DNA from: Bacteroidales bacterium
Lineage (GTDB): Bacteria > Bacteroidota > Bacteroidia > Bacteroidales > Bacteroidaceae
NCBI GenBank assembly: GCA_004555245.1
Contig: SFIS01000034.1
Coordinates: forward strand, 1-31,279
Direction of reading: 5' to 3'
Length of the DNA: 31,279 bases
The position numbers were made by a program, and so were the translations under genes. The notes beneath the pieces were generated by a model that saw only the letters and a program-made list of their open reading frames with translations, made no database searches and was not told where the DNA came from. Below, piece after piece: positions 7,693-15,566 of the stretch (its first letter is position 1; the number at the start of each line of letters is the position of its first letter).

Positions 7693-8472
7693 TCAGATGC
7701 TGACCTTCATGCCGTCGAAGGCAAACATGAAGCCTTCCGGCAGCCGGGCGTTGGCATCATCGTGCAGCCCGATGTCGTGTGTGCAGTGAGTGAAGAAGGT
7801 CTGCCGCGCCCCTGTGCGGCGGGCGAATGCCACCGCGTCGTCAACCAGCATGTGCGAATGGTGGTCAGGACTGAAGCGGAGGGCGTTGACGACGAGCGTC
7901 TCTATGCCTGCAAGGGCTTCGACACCTTTGTCGTCGATGCTCTTCATGTCTGTGATATATGCCAGACTGCCGAAGCGGAAGGCGGTGATGGGCAGCTTGT
8001 CGTGCATCACGCGGATGGGCATGACAGGGATGTCGCCGATGCTGAACGCCTGATAGTGGGCTATGGAGTGAAGATGCAGGCGCGGCACGCCGGGATAGAG
8101 ATGCTCGGCAAAGACGTATGGCATCGTCGCGTGGAGACCGTCAACAGTCTCACGGTCGGCATAGACAGAGATGTCGCCGAAGGTGCAGAAGGGGCGGAGG
8201 TCGTCAAGACCCCCTACATGGTCGTAGTGGATGTGCGTCAGCAAGACACCGTCGATGCGCCTGAAAGGCTCGCGCAGCATCTGCTCGCGGATGTCGGGGC
8301 CGCAGTCTATGAGAATGCGTGTCGTGGCAGACTCGACAAGGGCGCAGCAGCGGTAGCGGTGGTCGCGAGGGTCAAGGCTACGGCAGACGGCGCAGTCGCA
8401 TCCTATAACAGGCACACCGCAGGATGTGCCTGTCCCGAGGAAAGTCAGGGTCAAGGGTAGGGTATGGCTCAT
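7693..8472 (-). CDS. PhnP-like metallo-beta-lactamase-fold hydrolase
   Basis: This protein has a metallo-beta-lactamase fold and is probably a cytoplasmic phosphodiesterase. The metal motif HIHYDHVGGLDDLR lies around residues 80-93. The N-terminal block (GTGTSCGVPVIGC, CDCAVC, then HRYRCCALV) reproduces the extra structural zinc site of PhnP, made by three cysteines and a histidine. PhnP itself hydrolyses cyclic phosphodiesters in phosphonate use. No phn gene is nearby, so the substrate here may be a different cyclic phosphate or nucleotide. Length is 259 residues, typical. Later histidines that complete the metal site are visible (RVMHDKLP and FFTHCTHD). It follows murB after 125 bases of repeat-rich sequence. 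Confidence 0.85.
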   Translation of the reverse strand: MSHTLPLTLTFLGTGTSCGVPVIGCDCAVCRSLDPRDHRYRCCALVESATTRILIDCGPDIREQMLREPFRRIDGVLLTHIHYDHVGGLDDLRPFCTFGDISVYADRETVDGLHATMPYVFAEHLYPGVPRLHLHSIAHYQAFSIGDIPVMPIRVMHDKLPITAFRFGSLAYITDMKSIDDKGVEALAGIETLVVNALRFSPDHHSHMLVDDAVAFARRTGARQTFFTHCTHDIGLHDDANARLPEGFMFAFDGMKVSI

Positions 8473-8514
8473 AAACGTAATACTTTCTGCTTGTCAATGC
8501 CTCAACTGAAAGAC

Positions 8515-8595
8515 TGTCAACTCGTCAACCTGTCAACCTGCCAACTGAAAAATCAGCCTGTCAACCTGTCAACAGAAAAACCAGCTTGTCAACCA
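8515..8595. repeat. Degenerate tandem repeat of a GTCAACCT unit
   Basis: Between murB and the metallo-hydrolase gene, the unit GTCAACCT (TTGACAG on the other strand) recurs about seven times. The copies are interrupted by two similar spacers, GAAAAATCAGC and GAAAAACCAGC. The units are too short and irregular for a CRISPR array. The tract may act as a leader or slippage-prone repeat. Confidence 0.6.
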
Positions 8596-8597
8596 GA

Positions 8598-9611
8598 CTA
8601 TAAATATATCACTTCCGGATGCAGGTCAATGCCGAACGTCCGTTTCACATCTTCCTGTATTGCTGCGGCGAGAGCCGTGATGTCAGCCCCTGTCGCCCCG
8701 CCTTTGTTCACCAGCACCAAGGCCTGGCGGTTGTGTACTCCCGCCCGCGACATGGTGCGCCCCTTCCATCCGCATCGGTCAATCAGCCATCCGGCAGGCA
8801 GCTTGACGTGTCCGGACGGGGCAGGGTAGTGGGGGAGGTCAGGGAACGAGGCTGAGATTCTCTCATACACCTCCTTCTCCACCACGGGGTTCATGAAGAA
8901 ACTGCCTGCATTGCCTTCCACGGCCGGGTCGGGCAGTTTCGACTGCCTTATGCCGATGACGGCATCGCGTATGTCTGCGGCTGTCGGCGATACGATGCCG
9001 CGCCTCTCGAGGCTGTCGCGTATGTTGCCGTAGTCAATGTGTGGCGTGAAGGTTTTAGACAGACGGTAGGTGACGTGTGTGATGGCATACGCCCCTTTCC
9101 ATTCAGTCTTGAAGCGGCTCTGCCTGTAGCCGTAGCCGCAGTCGGCGTTCCGGAATACGGCGGGCGAGGCGTCTGCGATGCGCAACGCCTCGATCTTGTC
9201 TATCACGTCACACGCCTCTCTGCCGTAAGCCCCGATGTTCTGCACGGCAGAGGCACCCACCTCGCCCGGGATGAGCGACAGGTTCTCGATGCCGTACATG
9301 TCGTGCGCCACGGCGTATGCCACAACGTCGTCCCATGTCTCGCCGCTGCCGCAGCGCAACAGCCAGCTGTCGCCGTCGTCAACAGCCTCGATGCCCTTGA
9401 TGGCAGAATGCAGCATCGTGCCGGGAAAATGTCGTGTGAGAAGGATATTGCTACCGCCGCCGATATGAAACAATGGCATGTCGGCGGCGGTGAGCGAATG
9501 TAGGATTGAGCGCAGCTCGTCGGGTGTCGCATATTCGACGTATCTGCTGCATGTCTCGCTCAATCCGAAGGTGTTGTGTCCTGATAAATCGAAATCTCGG
9601 TAGTCTTTCAT
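8598..9611 (-). CDS. murB: UDP-N-acetylmuramate dehydrogenase
   Basis: MurB reduces UDP-GlcNAc-enolpyruvate to UDP-MurNAc with NADPH and FAD, the second committed step of peptidoglycan synthesis in the cytoplasm. The FAD-binding motifs are clear: HIGGGSNILL, then SLIPGEVGASAVQNIGAYG. The active-site serine lies in NAGSFFMNP, and a GWKGRTMSRAGVHNRQAL block follows. The inserted YGYRQSRFK segment places it with the E. coli-like type I enzymes. I chose the ATG at 9611 (MKDYRDF...NTFG), which fits the family N-terminus. An in-frame GTG at 9632 would overlap the upstream stop by four bases and add seven residues. The gene follows the DUF4348 lipoprotein after 17 bases, indicating one transcript. 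Confidence 0.95.
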   Translation of the reverse strand: MKDYRDFDLSGHNTFGLSETCSRYVEYATPDELRSILHSLTAADMPLFHIGGGSNILLTRHFPGTMLHSAIKGIEAVDDGDSWLLRCGSGETWDDVVAYAVAHDMYGIENLSLIPGEVGASAVQNIGAYGREACDVIDKIEALRIADASPAVFRNADCGYGYRQSRFKTEWKGAYAITHVTYRLSKTFTPHIDYGNIRDSLERRGIVSPTAADIRDAVIGIRQSKLPDPAVEGNAGSFFMNPVVEKEVYERISASFPDLPHYPAPSGHVKLPAGWLIDRCGWKGRTMSRAGVHNRQALVLVNKGGATGADITALAAAIQEDVKRTFGIDLHPEVIYL

Positions 9612-9628
9612 TGCTTTTCTGAAAATTG

Positions 9629-10471
9629 TCACGTGTTCAGCTTGACAAGGGTGTAGGTGTTGCCTGACTTGTGGAATGTCAGCTGAACCTCAAAGCCGTT
9701 GGCTATGCCGCGGATGACGAGCACGCGGCGGTTGCCCTCTGTCCTGTTCGTGCCGTAGATGATGTTGTAGTGTATCGTCTCGGGCAATTCGGGCGCAAAC
9801 ATCTCCCACTGCTCGGGCATGATAGACCCCTCCATGCGCGAGAAGTCATCGTCCGGGTCAGGGCCGGAGAACTCTACCGTCTCTGCAAGCGAATGCTGCC
9901 TGAAGGTGGAATCTGTGGCGAACTTGTGATAGAAAGAATAAAAGTCGCCGAAAGCATTCTCGGACATCGGCACGGTTCTCAGCTCCTGGAGTTTCCACAA
10001 CCCTTGCACGCGGTTGAAGATGTATTGGCGCACGCGCTCTGTCTCAACCATCACCTTCTCTATGGTGACGTGGCTGACGCTCGTGTCTTTCGAGCGGTCG
10101 ATGTCATGCATCGAACAGCCGACAAGAGTGTTGTAGCCCTGACGCATGAAAAAGCGTTCCATGTGCCATTTGTCGCGGGGGATGGCGGTCTTCGTGCCCA
10201 TCTCGTAAGCGGCAACGGGGAAATCTATGCGCGACATCTGTAACTTGCGGTTGGCGGCGAAGTTGAAGATGAAATCGTCGAAGAGCTCGTCTGCAGCCTT
10301 TGGCATAGGGGTCTCTTCGAGAAGAGTCTCAAGTGTGTCAGCTTCGATGCTGTCGGTCGCTGTGCTGTCAACAATGGTGTCGGCAGGCTCCGCCTTGCGC
10401 TCGGTGCATCCCGTTGTGGAGAGAAGCATCGAAATCACAGCAACCACTACGACATAAAATGTTCTTTTCAT
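9629..10471 (-). CDS. DUF4348 lipoprotein
   Basis: This is a predicted lipoprotein of unknown function from a Bacteroidales family. Residues 1-22 form a lipoprotein signal with lipobox LSTTGC (lipidated cysteine near residue 22), followed by an acidic, threonine-rich linker (about 23-55). The DUF4348-like domain begins around FDDFIFNFAANRKLQMSRIDFP and runs to the end. An in-frame ATG at 10507 is rejected because a good -7 promoter element (10505-10512) overlaps it. The start at 10471 also gives a proper signal peptide. It is the first gene of a run leading into murB, so it may act at the cell envelope, but that is inference from position only. Confidence 0.85.
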   Translation of the reverse strand: MKRTFYVVVVAVISMLLSTTGCTERKAEPADTIVDSTATDSIEADTLETLLEETPMPKAADELFDDFIFNFAANRKLQMSRIDFPVAAYEMGTKTAIPRDKWHMERFFMRQGYNTLVGCSMHDIDRSKDTSVSHVTIEKVMVETERVRQYIFNRVQGLWKLQELRTVPMSENAFGDFYSFYHKFATDSTFRQHSLAETVEFSGPDPDDDFSRMEGSIMPEQWEMFAPELPETIHYNIIYGTNRTEGNRRVLVIRGIANGFEVQLTFHKSGNTYTLVKLNT

Positions 10472-10504
10472 GTTCTCTGTCCTGTATTCATCAACATTTT
10501 CGTG

Positions 10505-10512
10505 CAAATTTA
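10505..10512 (-). promoter_or_regulatory. -7 promoter element for the DUF4348-murB operon
   Basis: On the minus strand this reads TAAATTTG, an exact TAnnTTTG match. Transcription would start near 10498, giving a leader of about 27 bases before the ATG at 10471. No convincing -33 TTTG box is seen at the usual distance. Confidence 0.55.
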
Positions 10513-10555
10513 CAACTTTATTTTAATTTATACCGTGTTTTTGAGGAAAAATTAT

Positions 10556-10563
10556 TAATTTTG
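10556..10563 (+). promoter_or_regulatory. -7 promoter element for pheS
   Basis: TAATTTTG matches TAnnTTTG and lies 31 bases upstream of the pheS ATG. It is back to back with the promoter of the divergent lipoprotein operon. The nearest TTTG upstream (10540-10543) is too close to be a standard -33 box. Confidence 0.55.
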
Positions 10564-10594
10564 TAGCGAATTTTCAAAATATGTACATCTAAAC

Positions 10595-11635
10595 ATGATA
10601 CTGCAAAAAATAGAAGCCCTGCGCCAGGAGATTGAAAACCTCTCGGCAGACACAGCAGCAGGCACTGACGAACTCTATGTGAAATATCTCAGCAAGAAAG
10701 GGTCTATCTCTCTACTCATGGCTGAGTTCCGTAACGTACCTGCCGAGCAGAAACGCGAGGTGGGCGTGAAGATCAACGAGCTGAAACAACTCGCGATAGA
10801 GAGAATAAACACGCTGAAAGAACAGAATGCCGTGGCTGACACCGGCATCGTGGCAGAAGATCTGACACGCACTCCTTATCCTGTCGCTCTCGGCTCGCGC
10901 CACCCTCTCACCATTGTGCGCAACGAGATTATAGACATCTTCCAGCGTATGGGATTCACACTTGCTGACGGACCGGAGGTGGAAGACGACCTGCACGTGT
11001 TCACGAAAATGAACTTCGCCGCCGACCATCCCGCACGAGACATGCAGGACACATTCTTCGTGGAGAAGACAACACTCGATGACGTGACGAAAAACATACT
11101 GCTCCGCTCGCACACGTCAAGCGTGCAGGCGCGTGTGATGGAGACGTCGCAGCCGCCGATACGTGTCATCTGTCCCGGACGTGTCTATCGCAACGAGGCC
11201 ATCACGGCACGCGCACACTGCTTCTTCCATCAGATAGAGGGGCTGTATATAGACAAGAACGTCTCGTTCACCGACCTGAAACAGGTGATGCTCACTTTCG
11301 CACAGGAGATGTTCGGGGCCGACACGAAGATTCGCCTCCGTCCTTCATACTTCCCCTTCACGGAACCTTCGGCAGAGATGGACATCTCCTGCCATATCTG
11401 CGGAGGAAAGGGATGCGGATTCTGCAAACACACCGGATGGGTGGAAATTCTCGGATGCGGCATGGTGGACCCCAATGTGCTCGAACTGTGCGGCATAGAC
11501 AGCAAGGTGTACAGCGGATATGCCTTCGGCCTCGGAGTGGAACGAATAACCAACCTCAAATATCAGGTGTCTGACCTCAGAATGTTCTCTGAAAACTATA
11601 CGCCTTTCCTCAAGGAATTTGAGAACGCATACTAA
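10595..11635 (+). CDS. pheS: Phenylalanine-tRNA ligase alpha subunit
   Basis: PheS is the catalytic subunit of the alpha2-beta2 synthetase that charges tRNA-Phe. The N-terminal coiled coil (about 1-90) is followed by the class II core. Motif 1 region contains DGPEVEDD, motif 2 contains FHQIEGLYID, and motif 3 reads GYAFGLGVERI. The CHICGGKGCGFCKHTGW segment is typical of this subunit. At 346 residues it is full length. The beta subunit gene pheT is not adjacent; a terminator follows at once, so the two subunits are encoded apart, as is common in Bacteroidota. A promoter element lies directly upstream. Confidence 0.97.
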   Translation: MILQKIEALRQEIENLSADTAAGTDELYVKYLSKKGSISLLMAEFRNVPAEQKREVGVKINELKQLAIERINTLKEQNAVADTGIVAEDLTRTPYPVALGSRHPLTIVRNEIIDIFQRMGFTLADGPEVEDDLHVFTKMNFAADHPARDMQDTFFVEKTTLDDVTKNILLRSHTSSVQARVMETSQPPIRVICPGRVYRNEAITARAHCFFHQIEGLYIDKNVSFTDLKQVMLTFAQEMFGADTKIRLRPSYFPFTEPSAEMDISCHICGGKGCGFCKHTGWVEILGCGMVDPNVLELCGIDSKVYSGYAFGLGVERITNLKYQVSDLRMFSENYTPFLKEFENAY

Positions 11636-11639
11636 TACA

Positions 11640-11695
11640 ACACTCCAGCCCTCCCGAAGACATGCTACGGGAGGGCTGGAGTGTGTTTCTTCTTT
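11640..11695 (+). terminator. Strong rho-independent terminator after pheS
   Basis: A perfect 17-bp stem (11640-11656 with 11668-11684) encloses an 11-base loop and is followed by GTTTCTTCTTT. It begins 4 bases after the pheS stop codon. Confidence 0.92.
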
Positions 11696-11774
11696 AACAC
11701 ACATTTGATTCTTCATTTCATCTGCAACATCATAAGCCGGACGGACAAACCGGCAAAACCATAACATACATATA

Positions 11775-13391
11775 ATGATTACAGTCACAAATTTAGCTAT
11801 TCAGTTTGGCAAGAGAGTTTTGTACAAGGATGTGAACCTGAAGTTTACGAGCGGAAACATCTATGGTGTCATAGGAGCGAACGGAGCAGGCAAATCGACC
11901 CTGCTCAGAGCAATTTCCGGAGACCTCGAACCCAACAAAGGCACTGTCGAGATGGCACCGGGCGAACGCCTCTCCGTGCTCGAACAGGACCACTTCAAAT
12001 ACGACCAATACACCGTGATGAACACGGTGCTGATGGGACACCAGCCTCTCTGGCAGAACATGCAGGAGAAAGAGGCTCTCTACATGAAGGCGGATTTCAG
12101 TGACGAAGACGGGGTGAAAGTGGCGGAACTCGAAGAGAAATATGCCGAACTGGGAGGATGGACTGCCGAAAGCGATGCCGCACAGCTGCTGCAGAACCTC
12201 GGCATAAAGGAAAACCTGCACCAGAAACTCATGGCCGACCTCTCGAACAACGAGAAAGTGAGAGTGATGCTGGCGAAGGCTCTGTTCGGAAACCCGGACA
12301 ACCTGCTGCTCGACGAGCCTACAAACGACCTTGACCTCGATACCGTACAGTGGCTCGAAGAGTATCTGTCGAATGTAGAGCAGACTGTGCTCGTAGTATC
12401 GCACGACAGACACTTCCTCGATGCAGTATCTACACAAACTGTGGATATCGACTTCGGAAAGGTGACGGTGTTTGCAGGAAACTACTCCTTCTGGTACGAA
12501 TCAAGCCAGCTCGCCTTGAGACAGGCACAGAACCAGAAGATCAAGGCAGAAGAGAAACGAAAGGAACTGGAAGAGTTCATCAGACGATTCTCTGCCAATG
12601 TGGCAAAATCAAAGCAGACCACATCAAGAAAGAAGATGCTCGCAAAACTCAATGTAGAGGAGATACAGCCCTCGACACGAAAATATCCCGGCATCATCTT
12701 CACCATGGAACGCGAACCGGGCAACCAGATTCTCGAAGTGGAAGGACTGAAGGCGGTGGAGGATGACGGAACGGTGCTCTTCGACAATGTCAGCTTCAAT
12801 ATAGAGAAAGGACAGAAAGTTGTCTTCCTCTCACACAACCCGAAGGCCATGACAGCCCTCTTCGAAATCATTAACGGAAACAGAGAGCCGCAGGCGGGTA
12901 CATACAAATGGGGCGTCACTATAACTACGGCTTATCTGCCGCTCGACAACACGTCTTTCTTCCAAAGCGAACTGAACCTCGTAGATTGGCTCAGCCAGTT
13001 CGGACCGGGCAACGAGGTGGCGATGAAAGCTTTCCTCGGACGTATGCTCTTCAAACAGGAAGAGGTGGAGAAGCATGTCAATGTGCTGTCGGGAGGAGAG
13101 AAAATGAGATGCATGATAGCGCGTATGCAGATGAAAAACGCCAACTGCCTCATTCTCGATACGCCGACAAACCATCTTGACCTCGAATCAATACAGGCAT
13201 TCAACAACAACCTCGTCAGCTATAAGGGAAACGTGCTCTTCGCATCGCACGACCATGAGTTCATCAACACTGTCGCTGACCGCATCATCGAACTCACACC
13301 TGCCGGAACTATTGACAAACTCATGACATACGACGACTATATCTACGACGAGCAGATAAAAGCTCAGAAAGAAAAGATGTACGGCGCATGA
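11775..13391 (+). CDS. ABC-F family ATPase (YbiT/YkpA-like) with a degenerate second nucleotide site
   Basis: ABC-F proteins are soluble twin-cassette ATPases that act on the ribosome, as translation factors or antibiotic-protection proteins. Cassette 1 has an intact Walker A (GANGAGKS, 34-41) and catalytic D180-E181, but its signature is LSNNE (156-160). Cassette 2 has an intact signature, LSGGE (438-442). Its Walker A region has become FLSHNPKAMT (351-360), and the catalytic glutamate is T463 in LDTPTNHLD. The two cassettes are joined by a long charged linker (about 240-310). Because each ATP site pairs one Walker A with the other cassette's signature, one site is complete and the other is lost. 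Length (538) is normal. It lies alone between a terminator and grpE. No membrane segments are present. Confidence 0.93.
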   Translation: MITVTNLAIQFGKRVLYKDVNLKFTSGNIYGVIGANGAGKSTLLRAISGDLEPNKGTVEMAPGERLSVLEQDHFKYDQYTVMNTVLMGHQPLWQNMQEKEALYMKADFSDEDGVKVAELEEKYAELGGWTAESDAAQLLQNLGIKENLHQKLMADLSNNEKVRVMLAKALFGNPDNLLLDEPTNDLDLDTVQWLEEYLSNVEQTVLVVSHDRHFLDAVSTQTVDIDFGKVTVFAGNYSFWYESSQLALRQAQNQKIKAEEKRKELEEFIRRFSANVAKSKQTTSRKKMLAKLNVEEIQPSTRKYPGIIFTMEREPGNQILEVEGLKAVEDDGTVLFDNVSFNIEKGQKVVFLSHNPKAMTALFEIINGNREPQAGTYKWGVTITTAYLPLDNTSFFQSELNLVDWLSQFGPGNEVAMKAFLGRMLFKQEEVEKHVNVLSGGEKMRCMIARMQMKNANCLILDTPTNHLDLESIQAFNNNLVSYKGNVLFASHDHEFINTVADRIIELTPAGTIDKLMTYDDYIYDEQIKAQKEKMYGA

Positions 13392-13431
13392 CAAAACTTA
13401 AAGGAACATGACACCCTAAACGATTTGGCAC

Positions 13432-13454
13432 ACACTTTGTATTCAAGAAAGTGT
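13432..13454. promoter_or_regulatory. 7-bp inverted repeat with 9-base spacer upstream of grpE
   Basis: ACACTTT (13432-13438) and AAAGTGT (13448-13454) form a perfect inverted repeat with a 9-base spacer. It ends 19 bases before the grpE ATG. Its geometry recalls the CIRCE operator, but the sequence does not match. No T-run follows, so it is more likely an operator or leader hairpin than a terminator. Confidence 0.45.
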
Positions 13455-13473
13455 ACACCAAAACATTAATATT

Positions 13474-14169
13474 ATGACAAAGAAAGAAAACCAATACACT
13501 GAAGAAACAATAGACGCTCAGCAACAATGTCCTGAAACCGGAAACACGCAGGAGACTGCTGCACGGACAGAAGGCGACGACATGAAGGTGACGGATGCAG
13601 AAAAGGCGCAGACAGACAACTGCGACTGCGATGCCGGCAATGCACAGAACGATGCTGACACTGCAGCCGACAACGCCGGGGCTGCCGAAGGACACGACAC
13701 GCCGGATGAGGAAAAGCAGGACCCGCTGGAGAAAGCGCTTGCTGACATAGAAGACCTCAAGACCCAGATGTTGTACAAACAGGCGGAGTTTGACAATTTC
13801 CGCAAACGTACGATGAAAGAGAAGGCTGACCTCATACTCAACGGAGGCGAGAAGACTATAAAGGCCATTCTGCCCGTGCTCGACGATTTTGAAAGGGCAA
13901 TGGCACAGCAGGCGGAATCGGATGAGGCCAAGGCTCTGAAAGAAGGTATGGAACTCATCTTCAAGAAATTTGTCAATATCCTTGAATCACAGGGAGTGAA
14001 GAAGATAGAAACCAAGGAACAGGATTTCAACACCGACTTCCACGAGGCTGTCGCTCTCGTCCCGGGCATGGGAGACGCCATGAAAGGGAAGGTGATAGAC
14101 TGTGTGCAGACAGGCTACACTCTCAACGACAAGGTTCTCAGACATGCCAAAGTGGCAGTAGGACAATAA
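13474..14169 (+). CDS. grpE: Nucleotide exchange factor GrpE
   Basis: GrpE releases ADP from the chaperone DnaK and completes its folding cycle in the cytoplasm. The conserved domain occupies about residues 85-231, with the coiled-coil segment KQAEFDNFRKRTMKEKADL and the beta-wing region containing DFNTDFHEAVALVPG. The first about 80 residues are low-complexity and rich in Asp, Glu, Ala, Thr and Gln, longer than in E. coli GrpE (197 residues) and probably disordered. dnaJ follows after 125 bases and dnaK is not here, the usual Bacteroidota pattern. No HrcA gene or canonical CIRCE site is seen. Confidence 0.95.
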   Translation: MTKKENQYTEETIDAQQQCPETGNTQETAARTEGDDMKVTDAEKAQTDNCDCDAGNAQNDADTAADNAGAAEGHDTPDEEKQDPLEKALADIEDLKTQMLYKQAEFDNFRKRTMKEKADLILNGGEKTIKAILPVLDDFERAMAQQAESDEAKALKEGMELIFKKFVNILESQGVKKIETKEQDFNTDFHEAVALVPGMGDAMKGKVIDCVQTGYTLNDKVLRHAKVAVGQ

Positions 14170-14216
14170 GCATGGCTTCCTGCTTGCCTTGAAAGGAAGA
14201 GGCGACGCACACATCT

Positions 14217-14236
14217 TATATATATATATATTATAT
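14217..14236. repeat. TA dinucleotide tract between grpE and dnaJ
   Basis: A run of alternating T and A lies in the 125-base gap between grpE and dnaJ. CTTGCCT near 14183 and AGGCAAG near 14245 could pair around it to form a loose stem. The tract is length-variable by nature. Confidence 0.55.
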
Positions 14237-14294
14237 GTAGAAGGCAGGCAAGACAAGGAAATGCTAAAGTCACCAATCTAAAAATTTTACTATT

Positions 14295-15473
14295 GTGGCA
14301 AAACGTGATTATTATGAAGTGCTCGGCGTGCAGAAAAGCGCCAGCGCTGATGAAATAAAGAAGGCCTACAAGAAGATGGCCATCAAATATCACCCTGACC
14401 GCCAGAGCGGAAAGAGCGATGCGGAGAAGAAAGAAGCTGAAGAGAAGTTCAAGGAAGCGGCTGAGGCTTACAGCGTCCTCTCTGATGCTACAAAGCGTCA
14501 GCAGTATGACCAGTTCGGATTTGACGGCCCTAATATGGGCGGAGGATTCGGAGGAGGATTCGGCGGATTTGACATGAACGATATCCTCAACAGTGTCTTC
14601 GGCTCAGGATTCGACTTCGGAGGAAGCGGCTTCGGCGACTTCTTCGGAGGAGGAAGGGGAAGCAGACGAAGCAGTGTGCATCGTGGCGCTGACCTGCGAC
14701 TGAAAGTGAGACTCTCGCTGCAGGAGGTGGCTACCGGAGTGACGAAGAAGTTCAAGGTGCGTAAGGATGTGAAATGTCCGCACTGTAACGGTACGGGAGC
14801 CGAGGGCAATGCAGTGCCGGAGACGTGCCAGAAATGTCACGGCTCGGGATATGTGCTGCGGTCACAGCAGTCGCTGTTCGGCATGGTGCAGACACAGTCG
14901 CCGTGTCCGGACTGTCAGGGCGAGGGAACTGTCATCAAGAACAAGTGCAACCACTGTCATGGCACTGGAGTGGTGAAGGGCGAAGAGGTTATCGAAGTGG
15001 AAATCCCCGCCGGAGTGCAGGACGGAATGGTGGTCACTATACCTAACAAGGGAAACGCCGGACAGAAGAACGGCGTGAGCGGCGACATTCAGGTCTTCAT
15101 CACTGAAGAGCAGAACGACACCTTCATACGCGACGGCAACGACATACGCTACAACCTCCTGCTCGACTTCCCCACTGCGGCTCTCGGAGGAAAGGTGGAA
15201 GTGCCTACGATAGACGGCAGGAAACTTGCTGTCACTATCGAACCCGGCACGCAGCCAGGCAAGTCGCTGAGGCTGAGAGGAAAGGGATTGCCCGCTGTGA
15301 AAGGCTATGGCTACGGAACGGGAGACATGGTGCTCAACATCTCTGTCTTTGTACCCAAGACATTGAGCAAGGACGAGCGGAAGGCTCTCGAGACATTCAA
15401 GAACTCTGACAACTTCAAAGGCGACAACCAGACGAAGCGTACCATATTCGAGAGATTCCGCAGCTATTTCTGA
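14295..15473 (+). CDS. dnaJ: Chaperone DnaJ (Hsp40)
   Basis: DnaJ delivers unfolded proteins to DnaK and stimulates its ATPase. Domains in order are the J domain (about 1-75, with the HPD motif in YHPDRQSG), a Gly/Phe-rich linker (about 80-125), four CxxCxGxG zinc repeats (CPHCNGTG, CQKCHGSG, CPDCQGEG, CNHCHGTG) and the two substrate-binding beta domains. The J domain carries the charged insertion after HPD that is common in Bacteroidota. Length is 392 residues, full size. The start is a GTG, giving MAKRDYYEVLGV, which matches the family exactly; no alternative ATG fits. It is likely co-transcribed with grpE. Confidence 0.96.
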   Translation: MAKRDYYEVLGVQKSASADEIKKAYKKMAIKYHPDRQSGKSDAEKKEAEEKFKEAAEAYSVLSDATKRQQYDQFGFDGPNMGGGFGGGFGGFDMNDILNSVFGSGFDFGGSGFGDFFGGGRGSRRSSVHRGADLRLKVRLSLQEVATGVTKKFKVRKDVKCPHCNGTGAEGNAVPETCQKCHGSGYVLRSQQSLFGMVQTQSPCPDCQGEGTVIKNKCNHCHGTGVVKGEEVIEVEIPAGVQDGMVVTIPNKGNAGQKNGVSGDIQVFITEEQNDTFIRDGNDIRYNLLLDFPTAALGGKVEVPTIDGRKLAVTIEPGTQPGKSLRLRGKGLPAVKGYGYGTGDMVLNISVFVPKTLSKDERKALETFKNSDNFKGDNQTKRTIFERFRSYF

Positions 15474-15489
15474 TAGCACGGACCGTCTG

Positions 15490-15543
15490 TAGCCGGCATC
15501 CTCCAGGCATGGCTTTTCGGAATACGCAACACAATGCCGGCTA
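15490..15543. other. 10-bp inverted repeat between dnaJ and folC
   Basis: TAGCCGGCAT (15490-15499) pairs perfectly with ATGCCGGCTA (15534-15543). A smaller CCAGGC/GCATGG-type fold lies in the 34-base loop. No T-run follows. It may mark the end of the dnaJ transcript or modulate folC. It also covers an in-frame ATG at 15534 that I do not take as the folC start. Confidence 0.45.
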
Positions 15544-15566
15544 TCATGGCACATAATGACATCATC

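Noticed and set aside
7762..8460. 232-codon plus-strand frame
   Set aside because: It is fully antisense to the PhnP-like hydrolase. GC-rich third positions produce long antisense frames in this genome.
8515..8595. Possible CRISPR array
   Set aside because: The repeat units are 7-8 bases long, contiguous and degenerate, without unique spacers of regular size, and no cas genes are nearby.
13432..13454. Canonical CIRCE element
   Set aside because: The spacer length fits, but the arms do not match TTAGCACTC/GAGTGCTAA.
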